NCBI GenBank assembly: GCA_016718805.1
Contig: JADKCP010000001.1
Coordinates: 620,001-684,000, forward strand
DNA: 64,000 bases
Reading direction: 5' to 3'
DNA from: Bacteroidota bacterium
GTDB taxonomy: Bacteria > Bacteroidota > Bacteroidia > UBA4408
Below the pieces are notes generated by a model. It did no database searches and had not been told where the DNA came from. It saw nothing but the letters and a program-made list of their open reading frames with translations. Positions within the stretch are counted from its first letter, which is position 1; every line of letters starts with the position of its first letter. The translations under genes and the position numbers were made by a program. Below, in pieces: positions 53,129-62,400 of this stretch.

Positions 53129-53600
53129 ATTAAAAATACAGCATTATCTATTAGCTGCTGTCATCTTAGTGCTACTATATAGATTACTAATATATCGGGA
53201 AGTCCCTGATATTTATATTGAAAATGTTGGCAACGACCTAATTGAGATTGAATTTTATCCTGCTGGATCTATTGATACTTTAAAGCACGCTCCTCAAGGT
53301 TATTCGTTGCTTAATGCTATTGTAGAAATAAAACAGGATAATCATATTATTAAGGATGATGCTATTGAAAGAATTCCAAAGCAAGGCTCAATGCAAGTTA
53401 CTTTAAAGAAAGGTGAGAGTGTAAATATTACATATTTTAAAGGAATAGGGGGTTTACAAGAATTTAACGAAAGTCATTTAAAGTATTTCTTTGACAAGGT
53501 TATTGTTAGATTTTCATATTCTGATTCAATTATTGCAGCAGATGAAAAGTCAATACAACAATTATTTAGATCATCAAAATTAAAATGTAAGATACAATAA
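53109..53600 (+). CDS. Single-pass membrane protein of the giant-protein operon
   Basis: A 163-residue protein from ATG 53109 (a TTG at 53085 would add eight residues). A basic start and one hydrophobic helix (YLLAAVILVLLYRLLIY) precede a beta-rich soluble domain (VPDIYIENVGNDLIEIEFYP, then SMQVTLKKGESVNITYFKGI). It overlaps the metallopeptidase-like gene by 20 bases. It is the only protein of this operon with a membrane segment, so it may tether the others to the envelope. No family is recognised. Confidence 0.6.
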   Translation: MRLHIYKLKIQHYLLAAVILVLLYRLLIYREVPDIYIENVGNDLIEIEFYPAGSIDTLKHAPQGYSLLNAIVEIKQDNHIIKDDAIERIPKQGSMQVTLKKGESVNITYFKGIGGLQEFNESHLKYFFDKVIVRFSYSDSIIAADEKSIQQLFRSSKLKCKIQ

Positions 53601-53611
53601 AACATAATAAA

Positions 53612-56600
53612 ATGTTAAACGAATTCACTCCGCTCAGAGATTGCATAAAATACTGGCCAGGCTTTTTAGGTGAGGCTGGATTTATAGATAGTATCGGACT
53701 AAAAAGTTTTGATTCTCAAATCACAGACCAGAGCTACAATATTAGTGGCGAAGCTGCGATTTTGGAAACTATTGAATTTCCCTTCCTCTTAATTCCCGAC
53801 AGCAAACTTTCTATCTTAAAGGAAAACGACTATACTGTTATACCCTTTGAGGCAAGTATTACCCCAAATTTCAAATTAGCACTTACAGATATTAAAATCA
53901 GCCTGTCTTTGGACTATGATTTTCTAATTCCTGTTGAGTTTGTGAACAATATGTGGACCAAGAAAAATACTCCTTTTGCACTCAGCTTAAGTGGATACGA
54001 TATTTCATTTGACCTGGACAAAGGGTTAGAGTTCATCGCGGCAACCCCTGTTGTAACAGTAGATGCAATTCAGTTAGGAGACACTGGAATAATTGTCCAA
54101 CTTACTGACGTAGTGCCACTCCTTTCAGGAAATGAGAATTCAGGCCTTCCAATTGATTTACCCCTCAATTTTAGAGGTGTTTACATTGAAACCGCTAATA
54201 TTATTTTACCTGATTTCTTTGGTTCCGACACAGGTTCAACCACAACTATTGTTGGTAAGGACTTATTAATTGGAACTGGAGGTTTTTCAGGAACTATTGG
54301 ATTTGCAAGTAATTCAGGATTTTTTAAAGTCAAAATAGGCTCATATGAAGTTAAACTGACGTCTTTTAATTTAACTTTTCATCAGAACTCAATAACTGGC
54401 TCAGAAATAAAGGGGGAGTTAAAAGTCCCAGGATTTAAAGATGGAGCTACTAATGGTGATCTTTTAGTAGAAGCAGATATTCTGATTGGTGAAGGTGGCA
54501 AATTTGAAGTTTCGGTATCTACACACAAACCTATCCCTGTTTTTAAATTGGCTCCAGTTCTTGCTATTGATGTTCGTGAGCTTTCTATAGGTCGTCAATC
54601 GACCGAGGCCGGAGGCAATTTCTATGTAGGAATTTCAGGCGATATTGATATTCTCTTGCAGGCCCCTCTAGGTAAGTTCTTACCAGACAAGATTGACATT
54701 AAGAAATTATTAATCTATGAGGATGGCAATTTTGAGATTGAAGGTGGTTCAATCGTTTTACCTAAAGCATTCGAAATAAAATTAGGTCCTGCAAAAATTG
54801 GGATTACTGCCATTCATTTGGGAAGCTACGAAAAAGATGGACGTAAATATAAATACTTCGGTTTTGATGGTGGTGTAAATGTGAACCCGGGCGGAGTAGA
54901 TGCTAGAGGAAAAGGAATCAAATATTATTATTCAGTTGATGGTCAAGATTTCGATTGGTTCATACGTTTAGAAAGCTTAGCCATTGATATCATTATTCCT
55001 GGAGATGGAGACAAAGATGATGCAGCTGTAATTATTGAAGGCTTCTTATCCATTAAGGATCCTGTTATTCCAACCGGAACAACTGAACCTTTGTTAAGTG
55101 TTCTAAAAAACAGTACAGAATACGCTGGAGGAGTCCACCTGGCATTCCCAAAAATGAAGGGCTTAGAGGCAAGTGCTTCAATGCGGATGAATCCACAAGT
55201 TCCCTCCTTCATCATTGATTTGGGTCTGGAATTATCCACTCCTATATTGCTCGGAAGCACTGGATTAGGAATCTATGGATTCAGGGGATTGTTCGGAAAA
55301 AAATATGTGGCTACAAAAGAAGCAGCAGGTATTCCTGAAGATGGAGAATGGTGGCAATACTACAAAGCTAAAATAGATCCTGATTATCTCGAAGGTATCC
55401 AGGTTTCGAAATTCAGTATAAAAAATGGCTTTAGTTTCGGTGCCGGTATTTCATTAGCTACCAGCAGTGATTCAGGAAAAACATTCTCTTCTAAATTGTT
55501 TGTGATGCTTTGCTTGCCTGATGTCCTTTTTATGTTCCAAGGCCAAGCAGCTATATTAAAAGATCGCATTGGACTTAATGCAAATCCTGATCCTCCCTTC
55601 TTTGCATTAATTGTTATAAGCAAGCATTCTGTGGAAGCTGGTTTTGGAGTAAATTATAAAATCCCCGAAGATACAGGCAAGGTAATAGCTGTTGAAGGAA
55701 TTATTGAAATGGGCTTTTTCTGGGGAAGTTCCTCAGCATGGTATGTAAATATTGGAAGAGACCAACCTGAAGATAGGAGAATTACAGCACGTGTGTTCGA
55801 TTTATTCGACATGTACACCTACTTCATGATTTCTAACAATGGAATTCGTGCTGGTGCCGGAATTGATTTAGAATTTAATAAAAGCTTTGGGCCATTAAAA
55901 GCTGAATTGAGTGCTTATTTTGACGTAAGTGGTCGTATTAGTTTCCGCCCAAAACAAATTGGTGGAGCAATTCAATTAGGAGGTACTGCATCGCTTACCG
56001 TTTGTGGTGTTGGCGTAAGCGTTTCAGCAAATGCAACCTTAGCTGCAGAAGCTTCACATCCAAAAATTGTAACAGGAACTGTTGAGGCTTGTGCAAAAAT
56101 TTTAAAGAAACAAAGGTGCGCACATTTTGAATTTACTTGGCAAGATGCAACTGACATTCCACTGCTTGAAAATCCAATATTAATTGATCCGGAGGACAAT
56201 AAAGCAGTAGCTAGCGCAAGCAATATCGTAACAGGGGAAACCTTTCCTGTTTTATGTTTGGAAGGCTCTGTTTTAGATGCCAATCTCAACTCGCTACTTC
56301 CGGGATTGGAAATTCCAACAAGAACTACCCCTCAATCACTGGATGAATGCCCGTATATAATTCCAATGGATAGCTATATCAACATAGAGTTCAAAAAAGG
56401 GATGAATGTTTCAAAAACAACTGTCATGAATAAAATTGGTGGTTTATCATCTCCTTGCGAATATATTGAATACGTTCCTCCAATTAGAGGTGCTTCACCA
56501 AGGGTTTGTCATGAATATAGTTTGGAAGAAATTCAGGTGCTTTACTATGATGAAAATGGAACAAGTCCAAAATGGAAGGAATATGATTTTTATCAAGCAA

Positions 56601-59485
56601 TGCTCCCTCTTTTTTCGAACAATCAGTTAAGCCCTGCAATTGATACTGCTGTCTTAGAAAACATGAAATATGGCTATTGGATGCAGCAACGCCCAGGCTT
56701 TAATAACAAATTACAAATACTTGCTAAAAGTCCGTTAAACTATCTCGCCACAACAGGCAACAACATCACCGTTGAGGATTTAGGAATAAATGCCAACACC
56801 ATTTTATGTCCGGGACCAGCAAAACCATTCACATGCATCACTTTTGAAGATCAGGCTAACAATAAAACGTTTCTTCAAAACAAATTACATCATTATAAAA
56901 ATATTCTCTTCAAGATTACTTCAAAGGAGGGAGTTGTATTGAATCTACCTTATCAAAATATACAGTCCGGATTATGCATTCAACCGGGAGATAAAATTGA
57001 ATTGTATTTTAAAGAGCCAATGAAGAGTGTTAAACTACTTTTAAATACTGGCGCTCCTACGGTTACAATTAGCTCCTTCAAAAGGAAACAGAAGGCTCTA
57101 ATTCTGCATCATTTGCCCCTATTTGAATACGAACTTAATCAAACACAAGTATTTGGTGCTATTGAATTGGGATCACAAATTACTTTAACGAATTCAGAAG
57201 ACAACATTGATTATGTTTTGATAGAAACAAGCACTTGTTATGAAAGTGAAGAAAGCCCAAAAGAAATAACTTGTCTTCAACTAAATGAACGACAACAGGA
57301 AACGCTTGAATTATTAAACTCATTTTTAAGCACTTTATTTGAGGATGAGGATTTTCCGAATAATACAATAAACATTCACCCTGAAAAATCTGATACTTAC
57401 AAGCCAGTATTTATGGACACAATGCTCTACCCAAATAGAGATTGGGATATAGACAAAGATTTGGAAATAAGGCTAACAGAAGGTTATTGTTCTTATAAAA
57501 CATTGCTTTTTACCGTTTCAGATAATCGTGGCTATAACTGTAATTTTTCGTTTGAAGTTATCAATGGACCTTTTGATTTTAGCTTTGATCAAATTAGTGC
57601 AATACAAAGTATTCAACCAATGACGGAGGGCGCACAGGCAGGGTTTTGCACTTCGTTTCTGATGAATGTTATTTACTTAAAAGATGGAACTGAGCCCATT
57701 GAAGTAGTTATTATAGGAAAATCTTGCAATGCTTTGACTTATTGCTACGATAATTGCAGCACATTTTTGTATAAGTTGTGCTATCAATCAGTTGAAGATT
57801 ATTTGGTTAATCTTTCTATACCAACTGCAACAGATCAACAAACAAACAACAATCTTATGTTTAATTCTATTAATAAAACCTTGCAACCTATTTGGAGACC
57901 CAATACCGCCTTTGCAATTCGTATTAAAACCCGCGATAAGGTATATGTTGAAACAGATAGTCAATCTGCAAATGAATACTATACTGATAAAGTTTTCGCT
58001 TTTCGCACTGTAGGACCAATAGGTCACTTTCACAACTATCCGGTTACAACACAACTTCAGCAAAAAAGAGCAAGCTATATACAATTAGAAGAGAAAGCTC
58101 ATCAGGCTGAATTTAAATTATCCTCCTTGAAGAACTATATCGATTATTCAAAATCCTATCCCAATGCAGATGGCGATATCATTAATGCAAAACCAATTTT
58201 TTATAAAAATATTCAGTTAAAGTTGTTCTACCTCTACAACTTTGTTTATGAGTTTTATAGCAATTGGGTAGATCAATCAAACCAATCAGGATTTGTAGCA
58301 AAATCAAAACTTGATATTGTTATTAAAGACCCGAGAGATCCTAATATTTCGGATGCTTCAATAGTTTATGATAGTGTGACAGTAAACAATCCAGCTGCCG
58401 CTTTTTCAGCCAATAATATACCACATACTCCAGTGCAAACAGGTAGTTTGAATACCAATATCAATAGCCTCAATAATGATATTAGTATTTTGAATAATAT
58501 CCTGCATAATATCAGTGCAAACGATTTGCCTTCACCGTGCATCCCTCCGGGTGCTAGTCAACAATTAGCCCCTATAGACATTGCAAGTACACGAACAGTG
58601 AGTTTATATCCGTCTAAAATGTACACCGCACAATTTGAAGCAAGCTATGCTGCAAATATTGCAGATACCCTCAGTGATAACTTTAAGGAAGTAGTGCACT
58701 CCTATGTTTTCCAAACCTCTCAGTACCCTGATTTTTCTGCGCAAATAAAAAGTTACATACTAAAAAGTCATTTTGTAGATGAACAAGGGAATACAGTTGC
58801 CAAAACAGCTGTCCCTCCGTTAGGGCAAAGCTTCAGAGAGGTAATAGATAAAGCTGCTATTTATGATGTTCCAGCAGAAATGATAGGTAGTCCAACACCA
58901 ACTATTGATTTATCACTTGCACACAGAGTAATAACAAACACCTTGTTGGGTTCAGATGAACCTCTGAAAGTGCAATTCGCAGATCAGTTTGATAGGTTAA
59001 TTAATGGGGTACTGCACATTGATTACAATAAATTGCAAACTCCTGTAACCACTGAATTTAATATAATTAAGCACCCTGTAACTGGAAATATTTTAGGAAT
59101 ATTGATTCAGAATCCTGAACCTTTTAATAATCCAAAAATGCCAAAGGCAGATCCCAATATATCAAGTATAGAGCCAATGGAAACCCTTGAAGTTAGGAAG
59201 CTTCATGGCATAGAAGAGGCTGGTGCTGTTATATTGCGCATCAACTTACCGGAGCAATTTGAACCGGACAGTATCTTAAACTGGGGTAATCCTTCCGAGT
59301 TTTATGTTATTCATTCGAAAGATCGTTCAAGAATGTTTGTAACAAATAGAAACTTCAATTTTAATATTTCAAATTCATCTATCCTGAAGCTCACTTTTAA
59401 GTACAAACTTTACAATGGTTTATCCTATTATGATAATGAGCCAACCGTAAATATTTTAATTAAATTAAATAATTATTTATTCTAA
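53612..59485 (+). CDS. Giant beta-rich protein (1957 aa), DUF6603-like middle region
   Basis: A 1957-residue protein without signal peptide. Residues about 100-880 are built from amphipathic beta strands with repeating phrases such as GDLLVEADILIGEGGKFEVSV, GLGIYGFRGLFGKKYV and VYFEVS-like barrels, and TASLTVCGVGVSVSANATLAAEA. The overall pattern recalls DUF6603 proteins, a family with no assigned function; this match is from memory and moderate. A Cys-rich segment (CAKILKKQRCAHFEF) follows. The C-terminal 1000 residues look like further beta domains with scattered Cys and a helical stretch near 1490-1550. It sits 11 bases after the membrane protein gene and 10 before another giant gene. Confidence 0.65.
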   Translation: MLNEFTPLRDCIKYWPGFLGEAGFIDSIGLKSFDSQITDQSYNISGEAAILETIEFPFLLIPDSKLSILKENDYTVIPFEASITPNFKLALTDIKISLSLDYDFLIPVEFVNNMWTKKNTPFALSLSGYDISFDLDKGLEFIAATPVVTVDAIQLGDTGIIVQLTDVVPLLSGNENSGLPIDLPLNFRGVYIETANIILPDFFGSDTGSTTTIVGKDLLIGTGGFSGTIGFASNSGFFKVKIGSYEVKLTSFNLTFHQNSITGSEIKGELKVPGFKDGATNGDLLVEADILIGEGGKFEVSVSTHKPIPVFKLAPVLAIDVRELSIGRQSTEAGGNFYVGISGDIDILLQAPLGKFLPDKIDIKKLLIYEDGNFEIEGGSIVLPKAFEIKLGPAKIGITAIHLGSYEKDGRKYKYFGFDGGVNVNPGGVDARGKGIKYYYSVDGQDFDWFIRLESLAIDIIIPGDGDKDDAAVIIEGFLSIKDPVIPTGTTEPLLSVLKNSTEYAGGVHLAFPKMKGLEASASMRMNPQVPSFIIDLGLELSTPILLGSTGLGIYGFRGLFGKKYVATKEAAGIPEDGEWWQYYKAKIDPDYLEGIQVSKFSIKNGFSFGAGISLATSSDSGKTFSSKLFVMLCLPDVLFMFQGQAAILKDRIGLNANPDPPFFALIVISKHSVEAGFGVNYKIPEDTGKVIAVEGIIEMGFFWGSSSAWYVNIGRDQPEDRRITARVFDLFDMYTYFMISNNGIRAGAGIDLEFNKSFGPLKAELSAYFDVSGRISFRPKQIGGAIQLGGTASLTVCGVGVSVSANATLAAEASHPKIVTGTVEACAKILKKQRCAHFEFTWQDATDIPLLENPILIDPEDNKAVASASNIVTGETFPVLCLEGSVLDANLNSLLPGLEIPTRTTPQSLDECPYIIPMDSYINIEFKKGMNVSKTTVMNKIGGLSSPCEYIEYVPPIRGASPRVCHEYSLEEIQVLYYDENGTSPKWKEYDFYQAMLPLFSNNQLSPAIDTAVLENMKYGYWMQQRPGFNNKLQILAKSPLNYLATTGNNITVEDLGINANTILCPGPAKPFTCITFEDQANNKTFLQNKLHHYKNILFKITSKEGVVLNLPYQNIQSGLCIQPGDKIELYFKEPMKSVKLLLNTGAPTVTISSFKRKQKALILHHLPLFEYELNQTQVFGAIELGSQITLTNSEDNIDYVLIETSTCYESEESPKEITCLQLNERQQETLELLNSFLSTLFEDEDFPNNTINIHPEKSDTYKPVFMDTMLYPNRDWDIDKDLEIRLTEGYCSYKTLLFTVSDNRGYNCNFSFEVINGPFDFSFDQISAIQSIQPMTEGAQAGFCTSFLMNVIYLKDGTEPIEVVIIGKSCNALTYCYDNCSTFLYKLCYQSVEDYLVNLSIPTATDQQTNNNLMFNSINKTLQPIWRPNTAFAIRIKTRDKVYVETDSQSANEYYTDKVFAFRTVGPIGHFHNYPVTTQLQQKRASYIQLEEKAHQAEFKLSSLKNYIDYSKSYPNADGDIINAKPIFYKNIQLKLFYLYNFVYEFYSNWVDQSNQSGFVAKSKLDIVIKDPRDPNISDASIVYDSVTVNNPAAAFSANNIPHTPVQTGSLNTNINSLNNDISILNNILHNISANDLPSPCIPPGASQQLAPIDIASTRTVSLYPSKMYTAQFEASYAANIADTLSDNFKEVVHSYVFQTSQYPDFSAQIKSYILKSHFVDEQGNTVAKTAVPPLGQSFREVIDKAAIYDVPAEMIGSPTPTIDLSLAHRVITNTLLGSDEPLKVQFADQFDRLINGVLHIDYNKLQTPVTTEFNIIKHPVTGNILGILIQNPEPFNNPKMPKADPNISSIEPMETLEVRKLHGIEEAGAVILRINLPEQFEPDSILNWGNPSEFYVIHSKDRSRMFVTNRNFNFNISNSSILKLTFKYKLYNGLSYYDNEPTVNILIKLNNYLF

Positions 59486-59495
59486 AAAGGAACTT

Positions 59496-62400
59496 ATGTC
59501 AAAAGTAAATATAGATACCAATCCGTTTTTTCAATCTGGCTATGCCTATCTTCAGGCAGCCGGCTCCGATGGGACCGACAACACAGTAATAGGCAGACAT
59601 TTACGCTGGGATTTTTTAAGAACCTTAGGTGAGAACCATTTAGCAAAAGGCGATAATATTTTAAATTCAATCTATTCGTCAAATTCAAAGTTTGATAGGT
59701 CAGACGATTTTATTAAAATTTCCAAAACACTTTTTACTCAAAAGAAACACTTTTTAACACTTGATTTTAGTAGTTCAACTATACCTAATCTTGAACCAAA
59801 TCCACTTAAACGTGAATGGAAGTTTACTTCATCAGTTGATGAGATTTCAGGAATGGCATGGGATGTAATTATTCGTTTTACAGATACAGCGCTCTATGAT
59901 GAACTAATGATTGTTCATGATGGGATTAGCAAAGCTGATGAATTTCTTGGATTTTATTCCGGAATTATTGAAGTAGAACCAGTAGATAATAAATTATCAT
60001 TTTACTATGAATTTGGTATTGATATTGACAGGGAAGATGGTAGTAGCACAAACGGCTATTTGCGAGTAGAAACCGTGTGCATGGCTGATACCGTTGAGCC
60101 AGACAATTTACATGTTGGATTTAGAAAAAAGTTCACATATGATTCAATTATAGAAACACCATATATTTTAAGCGAGAATATTAAATATATAAGATTCGAT
60201 TTTATAAAATCAAGACTCAACTGCCTCTATATTATTTGTTACGAGCATTATATAGTTGGTGTAAACAATGCCAACTCAGATGGCAATTGGCAGGGGGTTG
60301 GCAGTTTTGCTTTAAGTACGGTGGACGATGTAATGCAAAGTCAATTATTGCCGTATGATATCCATGGTACATGGCCCAAGTTTAACGATGTGCAAGACTC
60401 GTCAGAGGTTTTTCGAGTGAATAGTGCAAATTATTGGGATAGATGGAGAAAATCGGACAAAACATTTAATTCAGATGATGACAGAGATAATGACCCGGAG
60501 AGTTTGCAGAATTTTGTTCACACTTATTTGAAAATAAGTGTAGATGACAATACCCGCGCGCTCGTTTCTATTCCGGAAGATAATACAAATACCAATTTTC
60601 AGGAAATAAGCTATTTGGACATGTTGCGGTTGATTTCTCTTGACTACCACATTGCAAGGATGATTGGCTTGGGATTTATTGATAAAACAGAATTAACAGA
60701 AGAAGAGCGCACCCGTTTTTATATTTATTGTCTTGAGTATAGAACGGATGATGGATTGGATGCTGCATATCAAGAACCAGGAGCAAGGAATCATATTTTT
60801 ATGACTCTTCCAACCAACTTATTGGATTCTCGATTACCTAAATCACCTTCATTAACCTTAGCCACCTTTGGCGTTAGTGTTGATAATGGAACAGGAACCC
60901 CCACTCTACTTACTGATATTGATGGATATTCTCCATTTGGGAATAATCGTTTTATAAACATAAACAGAGGTCCCTATATTTTCGAAAAACCATTTGGTCC
61001 CTTTTATTACGAACCAACCGAATTTGAATTAGCCAAAGAAGCCCCGGCTGTAGCTTACGGCATCGAATACAAAGAAGAGAATGAAGAGGCTTATCGCATT
61101 CCTGAAATTAGTCATGACCCCAATTACCATGACCCTTCAGGAGTGCCCGAAACCATGCTTATTTTAGAAACCGGTAAACCTACTATTTATACGCATCAGG
61201 AAAGGGAAGAAGGAAATCACAAATACAGTTCCTACGGCATCAATTGGTTTTCTCGTGTTTCAGCTTTAAGCAATGAAATATTAGTTTCTACCGCTTTCCC
61301 TAAAAAACATCATTTATTGCCACCATTCAACCTGGCGGTGCAATTAATTCAGGATGAAGATCCAACTGAAACAGCTATTGTAAACAAGGTACTTGTGCTT
61401 ACAACTGCTGCTGAACAAACAAAGTTGGCAAACATATCAAGCGGTGACAATACATTGGTACGCGCTTCTTTCGATTGGAATTACGTGCATCACAATGCGC
61501 ATCAATCTGCGGATTATGCAGAGTTGTTTTTTAGAACTGAAGAACCCTCAGTAGTAAAAGGAAAAATAGTTTCTGTTATTCTACAAGCAGGAAACATTGC
61601 ACAAATTACTACCAGTTCCTATCTCCAATACAGTGTAAATTCAAACTCGCCTCAATATCAAGTAGTACCAAATGTAAGTAATCCTCAAAAATTTGTCGGT
61701 TCTTTATTCAGCAGTGATGGCAATAATTATGTAATTGAAAGTGTAACTGCAAGTGCTACGAACCCCGTTTTTTACATCAAGCAAATTAAGGAAGTGCAAG
61801 CATCTGCGCCAGTGCAAGCAAATCAAGGGCAATACATTTCTGCCGAAAAATTTATAGCTCCCAAAGCCGGTGATTTGTTTTTTGCATTAGAAAATATGTC
61901 GGCACTCGAGAATTGGGATTTAAAGCACACACGAAGAGTTTATTTAGAAAAGTTTTTTAGCAATAGTAAAATTGGAGTTCGATACTCTTCCACGCATATT
62001 ATATACCATGATATAAAAAGTTTAACTCCTGTTGGAGCTGATACAAGAATTGATCTTGAAAAAGCAATAAGCAACTTTGCTTCAATTCAGCATATTGAAT
62101 ATGCGGTGAGACATAAGTTAACTTCAGTAAACACCAGTAAATTTATCGTTGCTGGTGATCAAACATCCGACTTTATTGCTACCAAACAATTTCGTGTTTT
62201 TGGCTCAAAGGCAAATGATGGTGTTTATACAGTTTTATCCTCTTCAATTTTATCCGGCTTCACAACAATTACTGTTTTAGAAAGTATCCCTAATACATCT
62301 TCGCCTGACGGTCAGTATGGTTTAGTGGAGATTATTGTAAGCAGAGGAATTTCAGGAATTGGCAATGACAATAAGAGCATTACAATTTTAGGTGATAAGC